Part shown: piece by piece, positions 23,340-34,679 of the stretch
Layout of the letters: each line of letters begins with the position of its first letter
Position numbering within the stretch: position 1 is the stretch's first letter
NCBI RefSeq assembly: GCF_000002985.6
Contig: NC_003282.8
Span: forward strand, 13,082,001 to 13,146,000
DNA length: 64,000 nt
Direction of reading: 5' to 3'
From: Caenorhabditis elegans
Lineage: Eukaryota; Nematoda; Chromadorea; Rhabditida; Rhabditidae
Program-made: the position numbers and the translations under genes
Notes under the pieces: generated by a model
The model's database searches: none
What the model saw: only the letters and a program-made list of their open reading frames with translations
Told to the model about the DNA's origin: nothing

Positions 23340-24608
23340 ATGAATGTTATCACTCCACCGTTTGCTGATGGCGTGGATCCAAAGCCCGTATGTATTGTCG
23401 CTGATGACATTTTCGAGACGATGACCGCCAGACGAAAAATCCATTTTTCAATTTACGTGATTTTTAAGGTAATTTTCGCCTTTTAATAGTTTCGATTTCG
23501 ATATCAATTTCAAGAATTTAGAAAAACGTCGAGCTTGCTGAGCCATTTAAGCTCCTATACTACACAGAAAAGAAAAATGTTGCACATCTTGATGGATCCG
23601 TTGCACAGGATTTCGGACTCCCTATGTGGTGAGTTTTGGCGGAAGTGTGGAAGTGTTAACAATAGAATGTCTATTACAGGACAAAAGACGATGGACAGAG
23701 GGCGCCGGACCTTTCTCGACAAAAAAACGACTATATAAAACTGGATTTTTTCACAAATATCAATAATCCTGAAGATGGGTTTTCGTATTGGTAGGCGCCT
23801 GTTAATTTAAAAATGTCTAGTTTAAAATTCATTTTTCTTCAGCTGGACGGACTGTATCTCTACAAAAAACACGACGATGGTACCAAGACAACTAATGCCA
23901 CCATCGAAACGATCAATGAAACTTTACCTGATTCTCCCGGTGGAAGAGGTGAGATCTAAGATCCCACAAATGCTTGATTAATAAAATTTGTATTTTTTTC
24001 CAGTCAAATATCATGGTGCTATCTGAGAAGGCATACGGATCACTCCAGCTCATGAAGAAACATCGGAAAATGGGCCAGCCACCTCAACGAGTCGGGTGCT
24101 ACATTAACTTTAATTGCCAAACATCGAAAGTCATGTTCGGGTGTGGACACGTCTATTGTGAGCAATGCTTGAATTCTTGGAATGATAAACCCTGCTCCGT
24201 GTGCTTGAAACCGGGTTAGTAAAGAAGATTTTAGCAAATATATATATATATATATATTGCCTTGAAATTTCAGTAACTAGTGAACCAACTCAGCTCAAAC
24301 TGCGGCAAGGTCCGTGTCCTTTCGATTTGTGCAGTCCAAACAGCAGTACTATGGGAATCGTTCTAATTCCATGCGGGTGAGAAAAAACTATAACGTTTTT
24401 AAAGAAATTAATATTGATATTCAGATGTCATGTGATGTGCCAAAATCTGGAGGATGCGTACGAACGAAACAAACACCACCTTGAACCACTTATAGAAAAA
24501 ATCAAGTATTGTCCTTTCGAGCCCTGCAGGATCCGTGTCCGTAAACTCAAAAAGCCCTTCTGGCACCAACAAGACAAAGAGCACACTTTGGAAATGAACT
24601 CGGCCTAA
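23340..24608 (+). CDS. rde-11: RDE-11 RING-type zinc-finger RNAi factor
   Basis: Seven exons (23340-23468, 23522-23628, 23680-23790, 23843-23948, 24004-24214, 24274-24376, 24425-24608) give 316 residues. Residues about 170-210 form a RING-like finger (CYINFNC, then FGCGHVYCEQC and WNDKPCSVC). A second Cys/His cluster follows (CPFDLC, then PCGCHVMC and CPFEPC), so two zinc modules lie in tandem. In C. elegans RDE-11 works with RDE-10 at the step between primary siRNA-bound targets and secondary siRNA production in exogenous RNAi. The identification comes from recalled architecture plus its place next to the other genes of this locus. A (TA)n run near 24240-24257 lies in intron 5. Confidence 0.78.
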
Positions 24609-25004
24609 TTTTATAAATAAATCATGTACTGTAATTATTTTATTAATTAATACGACTTTTGGAATTTCAAAGAAGCTTTTTACCCTTTTTGTCAACACCA
24701 GACTACTTTTGTGATACTTTTTCATGTAAAATAACCACCCAAAAAAGTTTTTTCCCAACTCAAAAACCATCATTTTCCGATTTCAACCCACTGCTCCACG
24801 TGTCAAGTTTTGTCAATAATTGCCTTGTTTTAATAATTGTATTTTCCCCACAATTTCAAAATTGCTTTTTCTTCGCCACAATTCAATTGGTACTGATTTT
24901 TAATAAATGTTTCGGTTAGAAATTCATAATTGCTCGTATTTCACATCCAGTGTGTAGATTTTACCTCAGTTTTATATTTTATATGTTTTCAGAAACAAAA
25001 TTGC

Positions 25005-25345
25005 CACAAATTTGACGCTCAAAATATCTCGTACCGAAAACTACAGTAATTCTTTAAATGACTACTGTAGCGCTGGTGTCGATTTACGGGATCTCGATTT
25101 TCGAAATAAATTGAAAATCATTTATTTATCGATAGAATATTAAAATTATGAGAAAAATGAGAAAATGATACGAAAAAAACTATTCGAAAAGAAATTCATT
25201 TCAAAAATCGAGCCGTCACAAAAAATCCAAAAAAATGGAATATCGTTGATCGAGCCCGTAAATCGGCACCCGCGCTACAGTAGTCATTTAAAGGGTTACT
25301 GTAGTTTTCGCTACGGGATATTTTGCGCGTCAAATATGTTGTGCA
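25005..25345. repeat. Long palindrome upstream of alkb-6
   Basis: The left arm (GACGCTCAAAATATCTCGTA, CTACAGTAATTC, CTACTGTAGCG, GATTTACGGGATC) is mirrored by the right arm (GATCGAGCCCGTAAATCG, GCTACAGTAGTCATTTAAAG, GTTACTGTAG, CTACGGGATATTTTGCGCGTC). It is a dispersed C. elegans-type fold-back repeat. A second inverted pair (ACATGGGTCTCACC and GGCGAGACCCAT, flanked by GGCGCA and TGCGCCTTTAAA) lies at 25383-25585. Confidence 0.65.
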
Positions 25346-25658
25346 ATACGCATTCTCAGAGTTTTATGTTCCCGTAATACATAAAGGCGCAATTTTTTAT
25401 TGACATGGGTCTCACCACGAAAAATTGTTACTATTTGTAGAAACACTTTGGCTTTCGGTGCGCCCCCTTTTTATTTTTTGAAATACCATAAAATCTGGGG
25501 AAATTGGATAAAAACACAGAAATTTGAAAAATTCATTATAAAGTTCGCGGCGAGACCCATACAAACTAATCCGTGCGCCTTTAAATACAAGTTTCTGAAA
25601 TCTGCTAAATCAGAATATTTTTAAATATATTTCAAAACCAAAAAAAATACGAGTTCAG

Positions 25659-28600
25659 ATGTCCCGTGCTGAAAACTTCCCTGAAAACATCAAAAAGTTC
25701 ATCGTCAAAAGCGCTCCAGCGACGATGATCTATATTCCGAATTGGATTGACGAGGAAGAGGAGAACCTCTACAAATCATGCATCGAGAACGCACCACAAC
25801 CAAAATGGCGGGTTCTCGCAAATCGGCGGCTCCAAAATTACGGAGGAGTCGTGGGAAAAACGGCTCTCATTCCAACTGATGATTTTCCAGTGGTAATTTT
25901 ATTTAAATAAATTTGACAAATGACCCCATACGTTTTTCAGGAACTGAAATACTTGATGACCAAAATCAACGATCTCGGGATTTTCAAAAATCCAGTCAAC
26001 CACGTTCTGGTGAACGAGTATGAAGCTGGTCAGGGAATCATGCCCCATACAGATGGTCCTGCTTTCCATCGAATCGTCACTACAGTAACCCTGGGATCTC
26101 ATTGTCTTTTAGATATGTATGATCCTGTTGATCAAGAGGTAAACTTGAGATATTTATTCACATTTATTATACAAAGCAAAGTTAGTTAGTTAATAGAAAA
26201 TCATCTACCCATATCAAAAGTAATAGCAATTAATTAAAATTAGTTGGAGTTCCGCTAAAATTTCTGCGGATTCGTCGGTATCTTCCACTCTTTATTCTCA
26301 TTGAGATCTGCTAAAAAGCTCGAATCAAGGCTAACTTCACGCCAGTTCCTCATTCTAGCATCGTCGTGAGACATTGAGAACGCGTTGATATCCTTTTCAT
26401 CCTCATCCACCGACTTGAACGACATCATTCGTCGCAAATTAGCTGCGGACTGAGAGTGAGGCATCATCATTACAGGCGCGTTTCCTTTCTGTTCCAATCT
26501 CACTTCGGACACTGAACCGTGATAATGATGATTTGGAATGTTAGATGATTCTTCCGAGTATAGCAGTGGAACATCTACTTCATCGTAGAATGGATCCTTC
26601 CGAAGTTCTGGTGTACTCATTGGGTTGTCAGCAATCATCAGACCCATCTGAACCCAATGATTTGTTTTTGAGAGATCAAATCGGTCAACTATCTGAACTT
26701 ACCGTTATATTCCTATCAATTAACGCATTGGTCTCAAAGTCATCGTCATCTTCTCCAAATGGATTCAGCATAACATCGATTACCTTGAGCCATCCCATAT
26801 AGAAAATGAACTGGAGAAAAGTCATAACAGGGAAATAGACATCAACTTCATCAACCATCTTATGCTTCTCAATGACAAGTTGTCTAGCAATAATTGACAC
26901 CAAAAAGTACAAATTGACAGCGAGGCATACAAGTTGTGGATACATCAGAGGTAATGGTACCCAATCATAATTACACACCCATTCGATATTTGTTCTCCAT
27001 GTTCTGATTTCTCCTTCCATTTGAGCTTTGAAATAGTCACTCTCGATGTATCCATCTTTACGTGCTTTGTAAGTCATGCAAAGCGCCCAGTTCGCCGGAA
27101 TCCAATATTTGGTGCCCAACTTGCTGTTGTATTTCGTATCATAACTGTTGTAAAGTTCAAGTTCATGTTTGTTCATGAATCCAGCGGCTACAACTGTCTC
27201 CATTGTTGGGAATCTCCGGCGAGTTCTCATGCTCATATCTCGGAAAACGAGAATTTGAACGAGCTCGCAGTATCTCATGATGTTTCGTCGATAGATTCTA
27301 GCCTTCTCGGTTGCGCCGCGAATGTAGCAATTCGCCATCAGACCAACACTGAAATTATGAATTATGTGACTTGTTTCATAATTAGGTTATGGCTAACTTA
27401 CTTATCAATGAATCCAATCGTTTGGTACAACTTTGTCCATCGATTGACTACCGTAGTCACAAAAAATCCAAGGACAAATTCCAGTGGAATATACGACAGC
27501 CGTTTGTCAAAGTACCTTACCAACGATTCGAAAGTACTAAAAAGTGTTTGTTAGGTCTTCTGACAGAATCACGTCACTTACCGTTGACTGGATTCGCCCA
27601 TTGCGGTTTTATAAATAACTGATATTATTCCATAACAAATCAAAAAGATGATAGTCTCCATGTAAACAGCCTTCCAAATTGAGCCCTTCCATTTGAATAG
27701 TAGCAGGAAAAAGGTCCACGGATGGGATGTCATAATCTCTTTGTGGTAGTTTATCGTCATTTTTAGTGGTGTAGATTCTCTGAAGAACTTTCTGATAGAA
27801 TGAAATGAAATCAACGAACTGAACAACATGGGATGCAAGTAGAAAATGAAAAGGAATGACGGCAATTCAGAGATCGGCCATTAGATCGACGGGTTCATCT
27901 ACCAGGCCGATCAAAGCCCCCATAAAATGACCATTTCGGGTACTTTAGTTGGTGATTGAGAGAGAAAAAGACACGTGATAAGGATTATTACTGTAAAGAT
28001 GATGATACGGGAAAATACTTTTTTTATATTATATAATGACACCACGTTGCTACCAGCTTGCCAGCAATGACTCATTTTCGTCGAATTGCATGTAATATTG
28101 CAGATGAAAACGAGAAACAAGTGGAAAAATGACGATCTTCGAGCGTAAAGTGTGGTCGTCGTCGATGGGAAAAATATTTAATTAAAATTAGAACAGTAAC
28201 ATTTTATACTCAAAATTAAATTCAAATAGGATTAGATTTAATTTGAGACGTTACGGTTAAGAAGTCTACGGTTACTGTATTGAAAACAATTTGTTCATCA
28301 AAAACAGATAAAGTTGCGGGACAATGCGATCTATGAATGTTTCGACTTTTTGAAATTTAGAGGTGTAGCCTCTTTAAGCAAGAGCACAGCTACAGTAACC
28401 CCAGAAGCCAAAAACAAAACTAGAGTTCGCACTTGTTACCCAGTTGCGGAAAACTGCAATTACATTCAAAAACTACGGTACCTGGTCTTGAAGCGTCAAT
28501 GAAAATTTGAAAGTAACTACAGTAATCCTAAAAAGTGCTCACATTTTCGCACAAAAAATTTTCGAGCATTTTCAAGGAACTGGGTCCTACAATCATAATC

Positions 28601-29439
28601 GGTACAACACTTCACTTAATTGTTGGCCTATTGGGGTACTGTAGCTAAGCTCTTCTGTAAATTGAAGAAAGCGGACTCAAATGACAAATTTTCAAAAGTC
28701 AAAAATTCTTTTGAGACATGTTCTAAATTGAAAAAAAAGTCTCTGCATTTTGTAAATTTCGAAGAAAAAAAAACAGACGAATGCCGGGGGGAAGACTGTG
28801 AAAAGAATGTAGGTGGACCCTTTTCATGTGTTTATTGGTTTTATGAGACAGTTTCTCGGAAGTTTGCTTAGCCACAGTGAGAAAGAAACTGCCAGAGATC
28901 ATACCGTCAAACACATACACACACACGTTTCTCAAACATGGTAATGGAATGGCAAATATAAATATCAGTAAAACCAAAAAATTATGTCAACCCTGTGAAC
29001 TTAAACGACTGCAGAGAACGATAGGACGGGTTCATTCAGATTCGTTGAAGATTCATCGTCTCCAACAGTCGAATGCTATATCTTCTCCCGCGCGTGATGA
29101 TTTCTTTGAACCTGAATTGTCTCTCATCTCGTCACCTCCCCGAATGATAAACATATGATTTTTTTTAAATTGCAGATTGCAAAAAGCGAAGAGGAGAGAT
29201 ATGTCGGCTCGATGCTCCTGGAGCCGAGAAGCTTGTTCATCATGACCGACGACGCGTACACTCGAATGCTTCACGGAATCGCAGAACGTGAAACGGATCT
29301 CATCGAACCGGGCAAGGTGTTCAATTGTACCGAGGAACTGGCGAATAAGCGATTGGATCGTGATACTCGGATCTCCATAACCGTACGGAATGTTGAGAAA
29401 GTATCGAAGCTGGGAGTATTCGATTTATTGAAGAAATAA
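25659..29439 (+). CDS. alkb-6: ALKBH6-type 2-oxoglutarate/Fe(II) dioxygenase
   Basis: Three exons (25659-25892, 25941-26138, 29176-29439) give 231 residues, against 238 for human ALKBH6. Family segments are [56 protein letters not shown] and, in the last exon, [20 protein letters not shown]. The iron ligands are H114 and D116 (HTD) and H177 (MLHGIA). The 2-oxoglutarate Arg is in the DTRISIT segment. Related enzymes remove alkyl groups from nucleic acids, and the substrate of this subfamily is not evident from sequence. Intron 2 is about 3.0 kb and contains the complete coding region of a bestrophin gene on the opposite strand. The long splice is supported by frame and by the continuity of the human alignment from memory. 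Confidence 0.85.
26255..27760 (-). CDS. best-1: Bestrophin-family anion channel nested in alkb-6 intron
   Basis: Four exons on the minus strand (27760-27582, 27536-27402, 27348-26703, 26647-26255) give 450 residues. Bestrophin hallmarks: the N-terminal [20 protein letters not shown] helix, [17 protein letters not shown], the [15 protein letters not shown] loop, and the calcium-clasp acidic run [13 protein letters not shown]. These proteins form pentameric calcium-gated chloride channels in the plasma membrane. The variable cytosolic tail follows the last junction. The ATG lies downstream of a TTCTTCAG acceptor. All coding exons fall inside intron 2 of alkb-6. The 646-base third exon is nearly identical to that of best-2. 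The number 1 versus 2 was assigned from recalled order and could be swapped. Confidence 0.88.
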
Positions 29440-29519
29440 TTTTGCTTTTTTTTGTGGTATTTTGTGATAATTCGGGTTAATTTATAAACTTGTTATGTTT
29501 AAATAATCAAATATTTATT

Positions 29520-31082
29520 CTAAAATTTCTCCAAACTCGTTGGGATCTTCCACCTTTCATTTTCATTCACATCAGGTAAGACACTTCTGCTAAGGGTTTG
29601 CTTTCTCATATGCTTCAAAGTATATTCTGATTGTGAGTGAGGTATCATTCGAACAGAGCTACATTTTTGTTCCAGATGGACTTCGGACGTTGAACCGTGA
29701 TAATGATAATTTGAAATTTGAGATGATTCTTCAGAATATAGCAAGGAGACCAGGACTTCGTCGAAAAACTGATCCTTTAGAAGTTCCGGGGTTTTCATTG
29801 TGTTATCCACCATCTTGAGTCCCATCTGAACGGAAAATTTATTTTTTGGGTCTTGGCACGAGTGGAACTTTATCAGATACCGTAACCGTGTCTATGTCAC
29901 AAATTTTTTTGGGAAACTATGTATCTATGGAACACCGACGGTAAACATGTCGGAAATATTCACGTGGTGCCCGGCCAGGCTATCCCATTAGGGTTTGATC
30001 TACGAAAAATGCGGGATTTTTTATCTTACCGTTATATTTCTATCAATTAACGCATTGGTCTCAAAGTCGTCATCATCTTCTCCAAATGGATTCAGCATAA
30101 CTTCAATTACTTTGAGCCATCCCATATAGAAAATGAACTGGAGAAAAGTCATAACAGGGAAATAGACATCAACTTCGTCTACCATCTTATGCTTCTCAAT
30201 GACAAGTTGCCTGGCAATAATTGACACCAAAAAGTACAAATTGACAGCGAGGCATACAAGTTGTGGATACATCAGAGGTAATGGTACCCAATCATAATTA
30301 CACACCCATTCGATATTTGTTCTCCATGTTCTGATTTCTCCTTCCATTTGAGCTTTGAAATAGTCACTCTCGATGTATCCATCTTTACGTGCTTTGTAAG
30401 TCATGCAAAGCGCCCAGTTCGCCGGAATCCAGTACTTTTTCCCGAGTCTACTATTATTTTTTGTTGTGTAACTATTATACAAGTCGAGCTCATCTTTACT
30501 CATAAATCCAGCCGCTACAACTGTCTCCATCGTTGGAAATCTTCGACGAGTTCTCATGCTAACATCTCGAAATACCAAAAGTTGGGTTAAAGCACAATAT
30601 CTTGCAATATTCCGGCGATAAATTATTGCTTTCTCAGATGTTCCACGAACATAGAGGTTTGCAAGAAGGCAAACGCTGAAAAATAAATAATATGTTCTAT
30701 ATAGCAATAGGGTATACCTACTCATCAATAAATCCAACAGTTCTCCAAAGCTTTGTCCAGCGGTCGACTACTATTGTCACAAAGAACCCAAGGACGAATT
30801 CCAATGGAATGAATGACAAGCGTTTGTCGCAGTACCGTATAACTGATTCGAATGTTCTGGAACAAAAATGTGGTTGAAAACTAAGTTTTCTTTCAAAACT
30901 AACCTTTGACTAGGTTCACTCATTGCAGTTCTATAGACAACTGATATTATTCCATAACAAATCAGAAATATGATGGTCTCCATGTAAATGGCCTTCCAGA
31001 TTGAACCTTTCCATCTGAATAGTAATACGAAAAATTTCCACGTGTGCGAAGTTTTGATCTCTTTGTGATAGTTTATTGTCAT
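29520..31082 (-). CDS. best-2: Bestrophin-family anion channel, tandem paralogue
   Basis: Four exons on the minus strand (31082-30904, 30856-30722, 30675-30030, 29825-29520) give 421 residues. The exon lengths 179, 135 and 646 match best-1 exactly; only the tail exon differs (306 versus 393). The pore and calcium-clasp segments are present, with [13 protein letters not shown]. The ATG is two bases after TTTTCAG. The last intron (29826-30029) contains a half copy of the fold-back repeat family. The stop codon is 80 bases from the end of the alkb-6 coding region, which is convergent. Expected role: calcium-gated chloride conductance. Confidence 0.88.
29958..30023. repeat. Half copy of the fold-back repeat in best-2 intron
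   Basis: CACGTGGTGCCCGGCCAGGC followed by CCCATTAGGGTTTGATCTAC and GAAAAATGCGGGATTTTTT corresponds to one outer arm of the family at 6830-7014. It ends directly against the exon donor, and no complementary arm follows. Confidence 0.6.
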
Positions 31083-31879
31083 TTCTGAAAATAAATTGGG
31101 CTTAATTACAATTTGGAATAACCGTGAAACATTTATAGGTAGAAAATATTGAGAGTATATGTATGTATATTGAGAGTATATATACAGATTAACTACAAAA
31201 ATCATTAAAATTCGTCTCCAACTGTGTTCTGTTGTCTTTTACCTACGAATATTTTCATAAGAAATCTCACAGGTTCAATAGAGACCACCATGTTTGGTCT
31301 GCTCCGCGAGTGTTGACAAAAAACTGAATTTTGTAGTTTACAAGAAGGTTCATAAGATGAAAATAGACCCATTGTAGAAATCTACAAAAAACCATGAAGC
31401 AATTTTTGGAAAGATAAAAGATAAAAAGAAATCAAGCTCAGATGCCAGGGCAATTTTTTACTGTCCAATAAAAAATTAATAATGCTTGAAAGTTTCATTA
31501 GCTGAGCTATAGCTGAGACATATTAGGCTGTTCAATATGTTTTGTCGTTTTTTTTTTTCATTTTTTCATTTTTCTCGGATGTTTTTTTGCTGTTGTATAG
31601 AAGACTGTTAGTAATGGCAAGCCCAACGATATCAGCCATATCGGTCAACTTCCAGGTTATTTAAAACTCCGAACTATGAGAACGAAAAAAAAATTTTTTT
31701 TTCGATTTTTTTATTTCTTCATGAAATCAAAAACTTTGTATGCGAAGATGTAGTTTCAGACCCAGGCATAGCTTATTGGTAGCACCACATCTCTTGAAAG
31801 TGCCTAAAACGCTTGCAAAATTGCCTTTTTTATTTTTGAGCGGTGCTAACATTGAAACCATGAGAGATATACAAAAGTA

Positions 31880-33121
31880 TCAGGTTGTCCCATAAGTTTT
31901 TGTACTATTTTTTTTTTGAAAAAAATTTATTTCTCTCAAGCGACAAGTAGTACTATTCACACAAGTATTCACCATTAGTGTCCACCACTTGTTGCCATTT
32001 ACTAGGTAACATCATGATGCCACGGGAGAAGAAATCCGGCGAACGCGATGAGAAGAAAGTGGAGAGTTCAGTTTTGAGATGCTCTTCGTCGTCGAATTGC
32101 TTGTCGCGCATGTAGTCACTGAGAGACAAGAACAAATGGTAGTCGGTTGGTGCAAGATCTGGAGAATATGGTGGATGCGGTAAAACAGTCCAACCAAGAT
32201 CTTGCAGCTTTTGGAAAGTCTTCTTGGCGACATGAGGCATAGCATTATCGTGAAGAAAATATAGTTTTTCATATTTTCCGTTGATCTTTTCTGCAACTCG
32301 GTCCAATTGGGCACAATAGTAATCAGCAGTGATAGTTTTATTAGTTGGCAACAATTCCCAGTGCACGGGTCCTTGAACACCCCACCAGACACAGATCATA
32401 ATCTTTTTTGGGTGAAGATCAGGCTTTGGCGTCGGTATTCCTTTCTCACCGATCGGAAGCCATTGACGTTTTCTGGAATGGTTAACATAGAGCACCCACT
32501 TCTCATCTCCAGTAACCAGATTGTTCAGCCAATCGAACTTTCGACGAAAAGTTAGAAGTTGAGTACAAACGTTGACCCGAGTGAGCTTCTGTGATGCCGA
32601 AAGTTCATGAGGCACCCAAGTGCCAAGTTTTGAAGTAAAACCAAGGCGACCCAAGTGACGTGCAATTGTGCTATGACAACACTCAAGCTTCTCTTCCATT
32701 TCACGAAGACTAAGACGAGGCTCTTCCTCCACCAGCTTCACTAGGTCTTCTTCATTTAACTCTACCGGTCGCCCAGAACGTTCTATTTCTTCGAGACTGA
32801 AGTCGCCGTTCTTGAACTTTTGAAACCAACTCTTTGCTGTATTATAAGAGAGTGCTCCCTCACCCATCGCACCGCATATGTTTCGTTCCGCTTCCATTGC
32901 TGAATGACCAAGACGAAATTCATAAAGAAGAAGCAATCTAACGTCTCGACGTTCAAGTTTGATGATTGTCATCGTGGCAAAGTAGAAATGGATGAAATGA
33001 ATCTTTTCTGAAAGGGGACGACCCGACCTTGACACGACCTACGATGAAAAAATTTTAAAACTTTCTAGAAGTTTTGGAAAAATATTTGAAAAAAAGTACA
33101 AAAACTTATGGGACAACCTGA
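31880..33121 (-). mobile_element. Complete mariner-family DNA transposon
   Basis: A 1,242-bp element bounded by 27-bp perfect terminal inverted repeats (TCAGGTTGTCCCATAAGTTT and onward) and flanked by the TA target duplication (31878-31879 and 33122-33123). One uninterrupted transposase frame lies on the minus strand. Intact ends, target duplication and frame suggest a recent insertion. It lies about 800 bp upstream of the best-2 start. Confidence 0.92.
31953..33035 (-). CDS. Mariner transposase, apparently intact
   Basis: The frame encodes 360 residues from the first ATG, but the ATG at 32972 (339 residues) is the likelier start because it puts the first catalytic Asp at position 156, as in Mos1. 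The N-terminal double helix-turn-helix has SYNTAKSWFQKF and HSTIARHLGRLGFTSK. The catalytic triad is DD34D: D177 (VTGDEKWVLY), D263 (FLHDNAMPH) and D298 (SPDLAPTDYH) in long-form numbering, all present. WVPHEL is also conserved. There are no stops or frameshifts. It catalyses cut-and-paste transposition into TA sites. Confidence 0.9.
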   Translation of the reverse strand: MSRSGRPLSEKIHFIHFYFATMTIIKLERRDVRLLLLYEFRLGHSAMEAERNICGAMGEGALSYNTAKSWFQKFKNGDFSLEEIERSGRPVELNEEDLVKLVEEEPRLSLREMEEKLECCHSTIARHLGRLGFTSKLGTWVPHELSASQKLTRVNVCTQLLTFRRKFDWLNNLVTGDEKWVLYVNHSRKRQWLPIGEKGIPTPKPDLHPKKIMICVWWGVQGPVHWELLPTNKTITADYYCAQLDRVAEKINGKYEKLYFLHDNAMPHVAKKTFQKLQDLGWTVLPHPPYSPDLAPTDYHLFLSLSDYMRDKQFDDEEHLKTELSTFFSSRSPDFFSRGIMMLPSKWQQVVDTNGEYLCE

Positions 33122-33123
33122 TA

Positions 33124-33375
33124 ATATATTACAACATTAACGTGCACATTATAAGCTACAATTTATCAGTTCAATGCAACGTTGGATCTCCTCACGTTTA
33201 TGAGTTACAATCGATAGAAGTGAGCTTGGTCCAATTTTCAAAAAATCCTAATTTTTCATGTTTTTGGCTGTAACTCCAAAACAAGGTGTCTGATCAAAAA
33301 TCTTAAAATCAAAAAATAAGGGTTTTTTAATGATTAACAAGTATTTAGTTGACTGTTTTGTTATATCTCATGTGT
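33124..33375. other. Spacer between mariner and minisatellite
   Basis: About 250 AT-rich bases with no gene, hairpin or recognisable motif. Confidence 0.4.
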
Positions 33376-34018
33376 GTTAGACCATTAGATGAATTTCCAA
33401 AGTTAGACCATTAGATGAATTTCCAAAGTTAGACCATTAGATGAATTTCCAAAGTTAGACCATTAGATGAAATTCCAAAGTTAGACCATTAGATGAATTT
33501 CCAAAGTTAGACAATTAGATGAATTTCCAAAGTTAGACCATTAGATGAATTTCCAAAGTTAGACCATTAGATGAATTTCCAAAGTTAGACAATTAGATGA
33601 ATTTCCAAAGTTAGACCATTAGATGAATTTCCAAAGTTAGACCATTAGATGAATTTCCAAAGTTAGACAATTAGATGAATTTCCAAAGTTAGACCATTAG
33701 ATGAATTTCCAAAGTTAGACCATTAGATGAATTTCCAAAGTTAGACCATTAGATGAATTTCCAAAGTTAGACCATTAGATGAAATTCCAAAGTTAGACCA
33801 TTAGATGAATTTCCAAAGTTAGACCATTAGATGAATTTCCAAAGTTAGACAATTAGATGAATTTCCAAAGTTAGACCATTAGATGAATTTCCAAAGTTAG
33901 ACCATTAGATGAATTTCCAAAGTTAGACCATTAGATGAATTTCCAAAGTTAGACAATTAGATGAATTTCCAAAGTTAGACCATTAGATGAATTTCCAAAG
34001 TTAGACCATTAGATGAAT
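33376..34018. repeat. 26-bp minisatellite, about 24.7 copies
   Basis: The unit is GTTAGACCATTAGATGAATT followed by TCCAAA. Copies are nearly identical. Point variants mark subtypes: C to A in GTTAGACA at copies 6, 9, 12, 19 and 23, and GAAATT for GAATTT at copies 4 and 16. The last copy is cut short and runs straight into the AAAT array. Confidence 0.95.
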
Positions 34019-34309
<291 letters not shown>

Positions 34310-34564
34310 AATTACTGCTGAAAACTTAGTTATGTAAAAATTCTGTTGCTCGAAAACTTCCGGAAAACTGGAAAAGAGCGTTCCATATGCAGAGAGAGGC
34401 TTAGAAATTTTAGAAACTGATATTAATTTTGAGTTCGCCATTCGGAGCACGCTCTTCAGCGCGTGCGAACGGCTGGTGCTACAGTATCGTAGCGTTTTTT
34501 AGTGAAATGGGGAAAAGTGAAAATTGCTACAACATCGTAGCGTTTTTGGGGGAATGGCCAAAAA

Positions 34565-34674
34565 ATATAACTTCAGCACGTTCTCAACCATGCGAAATCA
34601 GTTGAGAATTCTGCGTCTCTTCTCCCGCATTTTTTTTAGATCTACGGAGATCAAGCCGAAATGAGACACCACGT
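34565..34674. repeat. Half copy of the fold-back repeat
   Basis: CTTCAGCACGTTCTCAACCA, TGCGTCTCTTCTCCCGCATT and GCCGAAATGAGACACCACGT match the right half of the family at 6830-7014 and 22827-23012. The left arm is missing. It is preceded by two short CTACA/ATCGTAGCGTTTT repeats at 34480-34545. Confidence 0.6.
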
Positions 34675-34679
34675 GGGCT

